Assembly: GCA_018714725.1 (NCBI GenBank)
Contig: DVMZ01000102.1
Coordinates: forward strand, 1-36,553
Source: Candidatus Scatosoma pullistercoris
GTDB lineage: Bacteria > Bacillota > Clostridia > Christensenellales > Borkfalkiaceae
Length of the DNA stretch: 36,553 nucleotides
Direction of reading: 5' to 3'
Both the position numbers and the translations under genes were made by a program. The notes beneath the pieces are model-generated. The model made no database searches. It had not been told where the DNA came from and saw nothing but the letters and a program-made list of their open reading frames with translations. Positions 1 to 9,545 of the stretch are shown piece after piece. Positions within the stretch are counted from its first letter, which is position 1; each line of letters begins with the position of its first letter.

Positions 1-158
1 CCGGACGGCGATGAAACGGACACCGCTCTTGAAGGCACTTTTGTTCCGTTCCGAAAAAGGACACCCGATTGCGGCGGTCTGCATGGCGATTCCGTAAGTT
101 TTCCGGACAAATTCCGCACCGACCGTCAGGAACAGAAAAACGTTTCGCTTGCAGTTTC

Positions 159-740
159 TCAGCCCTCCCGGATGACGCCGAGCAGCCCATGCAACAGAAA
201 CTTCTCCGTCAGCTTCGCCAGTTCGCTGGCGGATTCCCGCGCCTCTCCCTTATCCGACCAACGGCGGATAAGCGCATTGAATCCCGACTGCATGAAACCC
301 GTAAAATATTCTTTGTCCACATTCTCCGGCAAAAGTCCGTCCTCCGTCCATTGCCGGATCAATGTATTATTCAGCGCTTCCGTCACTTTCAGCGACAGGC
401 GGTTCTCCGAACCCTGTTCCAGAAAGCATTCGCGATATAGCCTGAAATTCTTTTCAATCACCTCTATGATGTGCAACACAGATTGATACACGGCGTCCGG
501 CTCGCGCATCGTCAGCTGCACCATCTGTTCCAGGCGCGCTTCGGCAATCACTCCGTCCAGAATTTCGTCCAGCAACGCATAGATGTCCTGATAATGAAAA
601 TAAAACGTGGGACGGCTGATTCTCGCCTCCCGGCAGATATCGGATACCGTGATCCGCTCCGGTTCCTTTTTGTCCAGCAGCTTCAAAAATGCCTTCCCGA
701 TCACCTCTTTGGTATATCGGCTCCGTATGTCCGTCTTCAT
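159..740 (-). CDS. TetR/AcrR family transcriptional regulator
   Basis: N-terminal HTH typical of TetR (ITVSDICREARISRPTFYFHYQDIYALLDEI); divergent from ABC transporter genes. Confidence 0.93.
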   Translation of the reverse strand: MKTDIRSRYTKEVIGKAFLKLLDKKEPERITVSDICREARISRPTFYFHYQDIYALLDEILDGVIAEARLEQMVQLTMREPDAVYQSVLHIIEVIEKNFRLYRECFLEQGSENRLSLKVTEALNNTLIRQWTEDGLLPENVDKEYFTGFMQSGFNALIRRWSDKGEARESASELAKLTEKFLLHGLLGVIREG

Positions 741-773
741 GGCACCCCTCCTCCGCTTTACAGCCCGGCGGAC

Positions 774-793
774 AGTGTAAGATAAGCTACACT
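774..793. promoter_or_regulatory. Candidate TetR operator, inverted repeat AGTGTA-N8-TACACT
   Basis: Sequence agtgtaagataagctacact in the tetR/ABC divergent intergenic region. Confidence 0.45.
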
Positions 794-821
794 TCCCCGA
801 AAACTGACAGCTGATAAATTA

Positions 822-850
822 TTGACACCTGTAAGCAAATCTATTATAAT
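822..850 (+). promoter_or_regulatory. Sigma70/SigA-type promoter of the ABC exporter genes
   Basis: TTGACA (822-827), 17-bp spacer, TATAAT (845-850); flanked by CCTGTA/TACAGG inverted repeat (828-833/854-859). Confidence 0.85.
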
Positions 851-888
851 AGATACAGGCAGGCAAGTCAAGTGCCGGAGGAAAAAAA

Positions 889-1593
889 ATGAATCATTAT
901 GTGGAAATGGCCGGAGTCACCAAAATATACCGGATGGGAGAAATGGAAATCAAAGCCGCCGACGGCATTGATTTTTACATAGAGAAAGGCGAGCTGGCCG
1001 TGATCGTGGGCGCGAGCGGCGCCGGAAAGACCACCGTTCTGAATATTTTAGGCGGCATGGATACCGCGACAAGCGGGCAGGTATTTGTCGACGGACAAGA
1101 CATCAGCGGCTTTAAAGGAAAAAAACTGGTGCACTACCGCCGCGAGGACGTCGGGTTCGTCTTTCAGTTTTACAACCTCATGCAGAATCTCACCGCGCTG
1201 GAAAACGTGGAGCTGGCTTTACAGATCAGCAAAAAGCCGCTTTCGGCGGAACAGGTGATCCGCGATGTGGGATTATACGACCGAAGAGACAATTTTCCCG
1301 CTCAGCTTTCCGGCGGAGAGCAACAGCGCGTCGCCATCGCCCGGGCGCTGGCGAAAAACCCGAAGCTGCTCCTCTGCGACGAGCCGACGGGCGCGCTCGA
1401 TTACGTCACGGGAAAATCCGTCCTGAAATTGCTGTACGACACTTGCAGACAAAAGGGCGTGACGGTGGTCATCATCACGCACAATTCCGCCCTCACCCCC
1501 ATGGCCGACCGCGTCATCCGCATCAAGAGCGGAAAAGTGCTCAGCTCCGAAATCAACGAACATCCCACGCCGATCGAAAACATAGAATGGTGA
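889..1593 (+). CDS. ABC transporter ATP-binding protein (LolD/MacB/FtsE-like)
   Basis: Walker [10 protein letters not shown], signature [15 protein letters not shown], Walker [21 protein letters not shown] upstream. Confidence 0.96.
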   Translation: MNHYVEMAGVTKIYRMGEMEIKAADGIDFYIEKGELAVIVGASGAGKTTVLNILGGMDTATSGQVFVDGQDISGFKGKKLVHYRREDVGFVFQFYNLMQNLTALENVELALQISKKPLSAEQVIRDVGLYDRRDNFPAQLSGGEQQRVAIARALAKNPKLLLCDEPTGALDYVTGKSVLKLLYDTCRQKGVTVVIITHNSALTPMADRVIRIKSGKVLSSEINEHPTPIENIEW

Positions 1594-1599
1594 AAAGCG

Positions 1600-4053
1600 A
1601 TGAAAGCATTTCATAAAAATTTTTTCCGGGAACTGTTCCGGAACAAAACCCGGTTCGTTTCCGTGTTCTTTATCGTACTTCTCGGCGCGGCGTTCTTTTC
1701 GGGAATCCGTTCCAGCGAGAGCGATATGCTTTTGTCCGCGGAACAGTACTACGACCGGAGCAATTATTACGATGTCAAAGTCGTCTCTACCCTGGGTCTC
1801 ACTCAGGCCGATCTCGACGCCCTGTCCGACGTAGAGGGGGTACAGGCCGTTTACGGCGGATTCAGCCGGGATGTGCTGTGCACCGACGAAAAAAATTCGG
1901 CGCTGAAACTCATCGCCTTGCAGGAAAACGTGAACATCCCCACCGTCGTCACCGGCGAGTTGCCCCGGGAGGACAACGAGTGCCTGATGGACAACGTGTT
2001 TTTTGAAAACAACCATTACAGGGTCGGCGACAAAATCACGCTGGAAGACGACGGGTCGGGAATCACGGAATTTTATATCACCGGATCGGCAAATCTGCCC
2101 GAATATATGGACTTAAACCGCGGCACGGGCACCCTCGGCAGCGGTAAACTGAGCGGGTTTCTGCTGGTCAAACAGCAAATTTTCGACGCCGATTACTTCA
2201 CGGAAGCCTATCTGCTCCTCGAAGGCGCCAAAGAGCTGGACAGCTTCGATCCGGAATACGAAGAACTCTCGGAAACCGTTCAGGAAAGGATCCTCGACAT
2301 TTCGGACGCCGCCTGCAAAAGGCGCTTTGAAGAAATTTACGGCATTCCCGCCGACATGGCCCCCGAAGGACTTTTGCCTTCCTGGTACATACTCGACAGG
2401 GACATGGTCGCATCCACCGTCAATTATCAGAACGACGCAGAGAGAATCGGCAATCTCGGAAAACTTATCCCGATCATCTTCTTCCTGGTGGCCACCCTCG
2501 TCAGCCTGACCGCCATGACCCGGCTGGTGGCCGAACACAGGGGCGAGATCGGTGCGCTCAAAGCGCTGGGCGCGGGGAATTTTGCCATTCTGATGAATTA
2601 TTTTGCCTTTGCGATGATTCCGACGATATGCGGCGGCGTGATCGGGGTCCTGATCGGAGAAAAAGGCCTGCCGTTTGCCATTCTGCACACTTACCAGATG
2701 CTGTACAAAGGACTGACGGAATTCACGCTGCCCTACAACCTCCGGGAGGGGGCCATCGCCATCCTCGTCAACATTCTCTGCACGGGAGGCGCAACCCTGC
2801 TGGCCTGTTACAAAACCGCCAACGATTTTCCCGCCCGCATTCTCCGGCCCGAAGCGCCGCAGAGCGGCAAACGGGTACTTCTCGAACGAATCCCTTTCCT
2901 CTGGAAACGGCTGAATTTTACTTTCAAATCCACTTTCCGCAATATGTTCAGCTATAAAAAGCGATTCTTCATGACGGTGATCGGGATCGCCTGTTGTATG
3001 GGCCTGGTGCTGATGGGATTGGGGCTCCACGATTCCATCGGGGTGATCGCCGACAAACAATATGCGGAAATTTCGCATTACGACGCGTCGGTTTCTCTCA
3101 CCGCGGAATATGACGCCGGGACGGCCGCGGAGATCGTTGACGCCGTATCGGAACTGACCCCGTCCGCTTCCGGACTCGCTTTCTACGAAAAGACCGTCGA
3201 ACTGTCCGGCGCGGGAACTTCGCACGAAGCGGTGCTGGAAGTCCCCCTTTCCGAAGAAAATATCGCGGAATATTTTACTTTCCGCCACCGGACCACCCGT
3301 CGCGGCATTTCTTTTCCGGAAAGCGGCGCGCTCATCAGCGAAAAGACCGCCAATTTCCTCGACGTAAAAAAGGGAGACGTCATCAAAGTCAGGATCGGCG
3401 GCGAATCGGCGGAAGTCAGAATTGCCGACATCTATGAAAATTACATCGGCCATTATCTCTTTCTGCCGCGGGCCGAATATGAAACGCTGTTCGGGCAGGA
3501 AACGGTTTTCAACCGCATTTTCATGACCTATCCCGCCCTTTCGGAAGAGGAAGAAAATCTTTTGGGCAGCCGGCTGATTGCAACCGACCGCGTACAGGGC
3601 GTCACCTTCATCGCCGATACGCTCGACTGGGCGACCGATACGCTTTCCTCCCTCAACACGATCATCTACATCGTGCTTGCGGCGGCGGCGCTCCTCGCCT
3701 TCGTCGTGATTTACAATCTGAATATCATCAACATCGCCGAGCGCAACCGCGAACTGGCCACCTTAAAAGTGCTGGGCTGTTACGACCGGGAAGTGGCGGC
3801 CTATGTCTACCGGGAAAATATCTTTCTGACTTTGCTCGGCACCCTTCTGGGCATCGGCGTGGGCGTTCTGCTGCACCGCTACATCATCGTTTCGGTGGAA
3901 GTTGACCTGATCATGTTCAGCCGGTCCATTGCGCCGCTCAGCTTTCTGCTCGGAACCCTCATCACTCTGTTCTTCTCAGCCGTCGTCAATCTGCTGATGT
4001 ATTACCGGCTGAAAAAAATCGATATGATCGAATCCCTGAAAAGCGTGGAGTGA
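1600..4053 (+). CDS. ABC transporter permease, FtsX/MacB-like with two FtsX-type domains
   Basis: 817 aa; N-terminal TM then large extracellular domain, two TM blocks (VATLVSLTAMTRLVAEHRGEIGALKALG; IINIAERNRELATLKVLG) typical of FtsX permeases. Confidence 0.93.
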   Translation: MKAFHKNFFRELFRNKTRFVSVFFIVLLGAAFFSGIRSSESDMLLSAEQYYDRSNYYDVKVVSTLGLTQADLDALSDVEGVQAVYGGFSRDVLCTDEKNSALKLIALQENVNIPTVVTGELPREDNECLMDNVFFENNHYRVGDKITLEDDGSGITEFYITGSANLPEYMDLNRGTGTLGSGKLSGFLLVKQQIFDADYFTEAYLLLEGAKELDSFDPEYEELSETVQERILDISDAACKRRFEEIYGIPADMAPEGLLPSWYILDRDMVASTVNYQNDAERIGNLGKLIPIIFFLVATLVSLTAMTRLVAEHRGEIGALKALGAGNFAILMNYFAFAMIPTICGGVIGVLIGEKGLPFAILHTYQMLYKGLTEFTLPYNLREGAIAILVNILCTGGATLLACYKTANDFPARILRPEAPQSGKRVLLERIPFLWKRLNFTFKSTFRNMFSYKKRFFMTVIGIACCMGLVLMGLGLHDSIGVIADKQYAEISHYDASVSLTAEYDAGTAAEIVDAVSELTPSASGLAFYEKTVELSGAGTSHEAVLEVPLSEENIAEYFTFRHRTTRRGISFPESGALISEKTANFLDVKKGDVIKVRIGGESAEVRIADIYENYIGHYLFLPRAEYETLFGQETVFNRIFMTYPALSEEEENLLGSRLIATDRVQGVTFIADTLDWATDTLSSLNTIIYIVLAAAALLAFVVIYNLNIINIAERNRELATLKVLGCYDREVAAYVYRENIFLTLLGTLLGIGVGVLLHRYIIVSVEVDLIMFSRSIAPLSFLLGTLITLFFSAVVNLLMYYRLKKIDMIESLKSVE

Positions 4054-4100
4054 CCGCGCTTTTCGCAGAGTGTCGCGAAAGGAATGGACTCCGGCATATT

Positions 4101-4137
4101 CCGGCGGCGTTCCGGCCGTTTGCCGGAACGCCGCCGG
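4101..4137. repeat. Perfect 16-bp inverted repeat with 5-nt loop
   Basis: ccggcggcgttccggc cgttt gccggaacgccgccgg. Confidence 0.8.
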
Positions 4138-4186
4138 AGACGCCCTCGCCTTACGATATGCGGCCTGCCGCGCAAAACGCAAAAGA

Positions 4187-4222
4187 AAAGCCCCGTTCCG
4201 AATCGCTTCGGGACGGGGCTTT
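4187..4222 (+). terminator. Hairpin terminator candidate downstream of ABC permease
   Basis: aaagccccgttccgaa tcgc ttcgggacggggcttt, 16-bp arms with one mismatch. Confidence 0.65.
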
Positions 4223-4412
4223 CCGGAAAGTAATTTCCCTTCTTCCTCCTGACGGCTTACCGGACAGCCGTTGCTTCCGGATTTTCAAAGCCGTTTCATA
4301 AGCCGGATTTTCGCTTTTTCCGAAAAAAAATCATATAATAAGATGCACCCGTTCCGGCATAATCGGGGCAGGAACCGACCATAATAAGGACAAAACAACT
4401 CGGGAGGCGTTT

Positions 4413-4502
4413 ATGCTTTGGATCGGAATACTCATCGGCGTGATTATCGGCAGCAACATCGGCGCAATTTTTATGGCGCTTTTTAAAATCAATAAAAACT
4501 GA
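4413..4502 (+). CDS. 29-aa single-TM small protein, resembles short DUF3789-type proteins
   Basis: MLWIGILIGVIIGSNIGAIFMALFKINKN; GGGAGG RBS at 4402-4407; below length cutoff of the provided ORF track. Confidence 0.65.
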   Translation: MLWIGILIGVIIGSNIGAIFMALFKINKN

Positions 4503-4509
4503 CCCCGCC

Positions 4510-5619
4510 TCAGTCCCTGCAATACTTCGCGACGATCTCTTCCATATCGTCCATCCGCCCGATCATATCGTCCGCCAGCGCAAGATGGCATCTCGCACGG
4601 ACAAAGTTCTGGTCGGGATAATGTATCTTGAAATATTTATCTCCGTCGAGATAATCGGTGAGGAAGCGCATACCGCATTCCACGGTCATCGTCAGGGCGC
4701 CCAGCGCCATCGACTCTTTTTCCTTCTGCGTGAGAGTCTCCCGCACGCTACCGACGAACCCCTTGGTAAACGCTTCGTATTTCACCATGTCGACGGAGAC
4801 TTTTTTGATGTCCCGCTCGTCCTCCGCGCCCGTATTGGCGCCCGAACGGATCGCGTCCCCGAAATCGAATGCGACCAGCCCCGGCATTACGGTGTCCAGA
4901 TCGATGACGGAGAGGTGTGTGAGCGAATCCTTGTCGAAAAGGATATTGCTGCATTTGGTGTCGTTATGCGTCACGCGGAGCGGAAGCTCCCCGCGGCGCT
5001 GCATTTTATACATTTTTGTGGCCAGTTCTTCCAGCCGGAAATACTGATCGATTTCCGGTTTCACCTCCGCCGCGCGATGGCATACGTCCGCCTCGACGGA
5101 TTTCCGGAAAGTTTCGTAGCGCATGACCGTATTGTGGAAATGCGGAATGGCAATGTGCAGTTTTTCCACGGGATAATCGGCGAGATACTTCTGAAATTCC
5201 CCGAACGCCTTTCCCGCTTCCTCCATCACCTTAGCGCTTTCCGCATTGAGAAAAGTGACGGAATCGTCGATAAAGCGGCAACAGCGCCAGAATCCGCCGT
5301 CCTCGGCGATCGTATAATATTCCCCCGCCGCCGTCTTCTGATAATGCAAGACGCTGCGTTTGGCGCTTACGCCCGTCTCTTTGATTTTTGAGCGTATGTA
5401 TTCGGTGACGGCAATCGTATTCTCCATCACTTCCACGGGATTGCGGAACACATAGGTGTTCACGCGCTGCAAAATATAGTCCTTGATCTCCCCGTCTCTG
5501 AAAAAATAAACTTTATACGTCGTATTGATGTGGCCGTAAGTAATCGTTTCGTAAGAACGATACTCCCCCCGAAGCTGAAATACCCGGCATACCTGCAAGA
5601 TCATCTGCTCTTCCGTCAT
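4510..5619 (-). CDS. Phosphotransferase (APH fold), NahK-like sugar 1-kinase candidate
   Basis: [16 protein letters not shown]...[26 protein letters not shown] motifs, like N-acetylhexosamine 1-kinases; paralog of 31663..32730. Confidence 0.85.
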   Translation of the reverse strand: MTEEQMILQVCRVFQLRGEYRSYETITYGHINTTYKVYFFRDGEIKDYILQRVNTYVFRNPVEVMENTIAVTEYIRSKIKETGVSAKRSVLHYQKTAAGEYYTIAEDGGFWRCCRFIDDSVTFLNAESAKVMEEAGKAFGEFQKYLADYPVEKLHIAIPHFHNTVMRYETFRKSVEADVCHRAAEVKPEIDQYFRLEELATKMYKMQRRGELPLRVTHNDTKCSNILFDKDSLTHLSVIDLDTVMPGLVAFDFGDAIRSGANTGAEDERDIKKVSVDMVKYEAFTKGFVGSVRETLTQKEKESMALGALTMTVECGMRFLTDYLDGDKYFKIHYPDQNFVRARCHLALADDMIGRMDDMEEIVAKYCRD

Positions 5620-5701
5620 AACCCAACCCTTCTTTCTCTGTTTTACATGATTTCTGTCCCGATCCGATCCGTTTCCGGTTTCTTTTCCCTTTGCCCGCCC
5701 T

Positions 5702-7666
5702 TCAGTTTTCCGCCGGTACCGGCTCCGGGTTCAGCGCTTCCGCGCCGATGGCGGCAGAGGATTCCCGCATAAACGCTTTCAGGCCCAGGTCCCGCTTTTC
5801 GATCGTATAAGTGGGCACCAGTTTTCTGACGTATTCCTTCATGCGGTCCGTCTCGCTGTACGCCTCGTCATACAACAGATCGAGCGTCTGCCAGAACGTT
5901 TCCTCGTCGAATTCCAGCGGCCTTGCGATGTTGATGAGGCCGTTGGGCGTCTTTTGCAGCCCTTCCTCTTTCATCAGCCGTTCCTCGTACAGTTTTTCGC
6001 CCGGCCGGAGTCCCGTGCATACGATGTCGATATCCACACCCGGTTCCAGTCCGGACAATTTGATGAGATTGTAGGCGAGATCGTAAATGCGCACGGGCTC
6101 GCCCATGTCGAGGACAAAAATCTGCCCGCCTTTTGCGTAAGCGCCCGCCTGCAAAACGAGGGAGACCGCTTCGGGAATGGTCATGAAATACCGGATAATA
6201 TCCTTATGCGTCACGGTGACGGGACCGCCTTCCGAAATCTGTTTGCGGAAGAGCGGAATCACCGAACCGTTGGAGCCGAGCACATTGCCGAACCGCACGG
6301 CGACGAATTTGGTATTTTTGCTGTGCCGGCCGATCGTCTGAATGATCATCTCGCAGATGCGTTTGGTCGCGCCCATGATATTGGTGGGATTCACCGCTTT
6401 GTCCGTCGAAATCTGTACAAAGGTCTCCACGCCGAATTCGTCCGCGCAACGCGCCACGTTGACCGTGCCGAACACATTGTTTTTCACCGCTTCGTTGGGA
6501 CTGGTCTCCATCAGGGGCACATGCTTGTGCGCCGCGGCATGAAAGACGATCTGCGGGCGGTACTTGGAAAATACGTCGCGCATTTTGCCCATATCCCGCA
6601 CGCTGGCAATCAGCGCGAGCAGATGCATCGAAGGGTATCTGCGCCTGAGCTCCTGCTCGATGTCGTAAGCGTTATTTTCATAAATATCGAGAATGATGAG
6701 AAGCCGGGGATTGTGCATGGCGATCTGGCGGCAGAGCTCGCTGCCGATCGATCCGCCGCCGCCCGTCACGAGCACCACTTTATTCTCGATATACCCCATG
6801 ATTTCGTCCAGATTGACCTTCACCTGTTCCCTGCCCAGAAGGTCCTGAATTTCCACTTTCCGGAGCTTGGAAACGGTCACCTGTCCGTCCGCGATCTGAT
6901 AGACGCCCGGCAGAACCTTGACGGGACATTTACAATCTTTGCAGCGATCGATCACGGCACTTTGAATTTTTTTGCTGGCGGCGGGCATCGTGACAAAAAT
7001 CTCTTCCACGCGGTATTTTTCCGCCAGCTGTTTCACGTCATACGTCGACCCCGCCACTTTTACGCCGGAAATATAATTCCCTAATTTGGTCGGATCGTCG
7101 TCCGCAATACATACGGGCTTATAAGCGATCTTATCGGAAGTCAGCATCTCTTTGATGAGCACCAGCCCCGCGCTGCCTCCGCCCACAATCATCACCCGTT
7201 TCTTCTTGTTCTTTCCCCCGGACAGAAAATAGCGTAAAACAATCAGAATGCGCTTTGAAAAACGGACCATGCCCGCAAAATAGAACAAAAAAGCACTGAA
7301 CAGAAACGCGGTGTCCACGCGGATATATTTCCCGTGGGTAAAAAGGGCAAGCGCCGCATTCAAAGCGCACAGGCAGAGCACGGGAATGCAGAGTTTCAGG
7401 GCATCGATAATTCCCACGGACGAAAACACGATATCGTACATTCCGAACACCATGAAGAGCAAAACAGCCGCAGCGAGATCGGCAACCAGCCACATCGATA
7501 ACGGTTTCCAGCCGAATCCCCCCGTTTCTTTCATGGTGAGTACATAAGCGAGTATCCCCGCTGTCAGCACGAAAACGGCGTCCGTCAAAATCAGAAAAAT
7601 TTTATTTTTTAATTTTCTGTTGTTTTTCATAACCCGATAACCCTTCATCTGTTTGTCTGCGCTCAT
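5702..7666 (-). CDS. Membrane-anchored CapD-like nucleoside-diphosphate sugar epimerase/dehydratase
   Basis: N-terminal TM helices, VMIVGGGSAG Rossmann and VLVTGGGGSIGSELCRQI, QISTDKAVNPTNIMGATKRICE typical of CapD/FlaA1-like UDP-GlcNAc 4,6-dehydratases. Confidence 0.93.
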   Translation of the reverse strand: MSADKQMKGYRVMKNNRKLKNKIFLILTDAVFVLTAGILAYVLTMKETGGFGWKPLSMWLVADLAAAVLLFMVFGMYDIVFSSVGIIDALKLCIPVLCLCALNAALALFTHGKYIRVDTAFLFSAFLFYFAGMVRFSKRILIVLRYFLSGGKNKKKRVMIVGGGSAGLVLIKEMLTSDKIAYKPVCIADDDPTKLGNYISGVKVAGSTYDVKQLAEKYRVEEIFVTMPAASKKIQSAVIDRCKDCKCPVKVLPGVYQIADGQVTVSKLRKVEIQDLLGREQVKVNLDEIMGYIENKVVLVTGGGGSIGSELCRQIAMHNPRLLIILDIYENNAYDIEQELRRRYPSMHLLALIASVRDMGKMRDVFSKYRPQIVFHAAAHKHVPLMETSPNEAVKNNVFGTVNVARCADEFGVETFVQISTDKAVNPTNIMGATKRICEMIIQTIGRHSKNTKFVAVRFGNVLGSNGSVIPLFRKQISEGGPVTVTHKDIIRYFMTIPEAVSLVLQAGAYAKGGQIFVLDMGEPVRIYDLAYNLIKLSGLEPGVDIDIVCTGLRPGEKLYEERLMKEEGLQKTPNGLINIARPLEFDEETFWQTLDLLYDEAYSETDRMKEYVRKLVPTYTIEKRDLGLKAFMRESSAAIGAEALNPEPVPAEN

Positions 7667-7688
7667 CCGCCCGAAATCCCGGCTGCCG

Positions 7689-9527
7689 TTATTCCACGGT
7701 CACGCTCTTGGCGAGATTTCTCGGTTTATCCACATCCAGCCCTTTTGCGACGCTGACATAGTACCCCATCAGTTGCAGGGGGATCACCGCGAGGCTGGCG
7801 GCAAAATGTTCGTCCGTGCGGGGAATATACACCGTGAAATCCACCGTATCTTCAATGCTGTAATTCCCGTAAGCCGTCAGGCCCATGAGATAGGCGCCCC
7901 GGCTTTTCACCTCGGTCATATTGCTGAGCGTCTTTTCATACAGCCGCTGTTGGGTCAGCACCCCGATCACCAGCGTCCCCTCCTCCACAAGGCTGATCGT
8001 GCCGTGTTTGAGTTCGCCTGCCGCATAGGCCTCCGAATGGATATAGCTGATCTCTTTCATTTTGAGGCTGCCTTCCATGCTCACGGCATAATCGACGCCG
8101 CGGCCGATGAAGAAAATATCGCGCGCGTTTGCAAATTTCGCCGCAAACCATTGGATGCGCTCTTTATCTTCCAGCACCCGTTCCATCTTCTCGGGAAGCG
8201 ACTGCAATTCCCCGAGGAGTTTTTTATATTCCCCGTCGGAAAGCTGACCGCGCACCCGCGCGAACTCCGTCGCCAGCAAATAGCCGGCAATGAGCTGGGT
8301 ACAATACGCTTTCGTCGTCGCAACGGCAATCTCCGGGCCGGCCAGGGTATAGAACACGCTGTCCGCTTCCCGGGCGATGGACGAGCCGACCACGTTGACG
8401 ATCGCCAGCGTTTTCACGCCCCGCGCCTTCGCCTCGCGCAGCGCCGCCAGGCTGTCCGCCGTCTCGCCCGACTGACTGATGACCACGACCAGCGCATTTT
8501 CCGAAAACGCCAGTTTCCGGTAACGGAATTCGGACGCGAGTTCAACGCGCACGGGAATGCCCGCGAGGTCTTCCGTCACATACTGCGTCACCACGCCCGC
8601 ATGGTAGGCGGAGCCGCAGGCGACGATATATATTTCGGAAATTTTCCGGATTTCCTCTTCGGAAAGCCCCACGGACGACAGGTCGATTTTTCCGTTCGAG
8701 ATCATCGCGCCCAGCGTGTCTTTCGCCGCCCTGGGCTGTTCGTGAATCTCCTTCATCATGAAATGCTCGAAGCCCGCTTTTTCCGCAGATTCCGCATCCC
8801 ATTTGATTTCGGTGAGTTCCTTGGAAATCTCTTCCCGGTCGATGTTGTAAAAGCTCACCTTGCCCTTTTCCAGACGGGCGATTTCGAGATTGCCGATATA
8901 ATATACGTTGCGCGTGTACCTGAGAATGGCGGGCACGTCGGAGGCGAGATATGTCTCGCCCTTTTCCACCCCGATGATCATCGGGCTGTCCTTTCTCGCC
9001 ACATAAATCTCTTCCGGATAATCCTTGAACATCACGGCAAGCGCATACGATCCCCGCGCCCGCATCATGAATCTCGCCAACGAATCCACCGGCCCGCCGC
9101 CATATTTTTTATAGTAGTAGTCGATGAGTTTCGTGGCGACTTCTGTGTCCGTTCGCGAATAAAACTTATACCCGTTTTTCAGCAGTTTTTCCTTGAGTTC
9201 CTGATAATTTTCGATAATTCCGTTATGGACGGCAATCACCGACCGGTCGTCGCTGCAATGGGGATGCGCGTTTTCCACCGAAGGTTCGCCGTGCGTCGCC
9301 CAGCGGGTGTGGCCGATGCCGCAGTTTCCTTTCAGCGCCAGTCCGCCGTTGGTCTTTTCGGCAAGCACTTTCAGCCGGCCTTTGGCCTTGACGATCTCCG
9401 CCTCCGCGCTTCCGCTGCGGACGGCGAGTCCCGCCGAATCATATCCCCTGTATTCCAGCCGGGACAATCCTTCCAAAAGGATGGGCGCCGCCTGGTGTTT
9501 GCCCGTAAACCCGACAATTCCGCACAT
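7689..9527 (-). CDS. glmS: Glutamine--fructose-6-phosphate aminotransferase (isomerizing)
   Basis: MCGIVGFTG N-terminus, SIS domains, C-terminal DVDKPRNLAKSVTVE. Confidence 0.98.
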   Translation of the reverse strand: MCGIVGFTGKHQAAPILLEGLSRLEYRGYDSAGLAVRSGSAEAEIVKAKGRLKVLAEKTNGGLALKGNCGIGHTRWATHGEPSVENAHPHCSDDRSVIAVHNGIIENYQELKEKLLKNGYKFYSRTDTEVATKLIDYYYKKYGGGPVDSLARFMMRARGSYALAVMFKDYPEEIYVARKDSPMIIGVEKGETYLASDVPAILRYTRNVYYIGNLEIARLEKGKVSFYNIDREEISKELTEIKWDAESAEKAGFEHFMMKEIHEQPRAAKDTLGAMISNGKIDLSSVGLSEEEIRKISEIYIVACGSAYHAGVVTQYVTEDLAGIPVRVELASEFRYRKLAFSENALVVVISQSGETADSLAALREAKARGVKTLAIVNVVGSSIAREADSVFYTLAGPEIAVATTKAYCTQLIAGYLLATEFARVRGQLSDGEYKKLLGELQSLPEKMERVLEDKERIQWFAAKFANARDIFFIGRGVDYAVSMEGSLKMKEISYIHSEAYAAGELKHGTISLVEEGTLVIGVLTQQRLYEKTLSNMTEVKSRGAYLMGLTAYGNYSIEDTVDFTVYIPRTDEHFAASLAVIPLQLMGYYVSVAKGLDVDKPRNLAKSVTVE

Positions 9528-9545
9528 AGGACGTCCTCCTTCCGC

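Noticed and set aside
2113-3453. 446-aa minus-strand ORF
   Set aside because: Antisense shadow of the FtsX-like permease; no domain pattern.
5954-7084. 376-aa plus-strand ORF
   Set aside because: Antisense shadow of the CapD-like gene.
9528-9545. glmS ribozyme or other riboswitch directly upstream of glmS
   Set aside because: Only 18 nt separate glmM and glmS, and no ribozyme core was seen in the glmM upstream region either.
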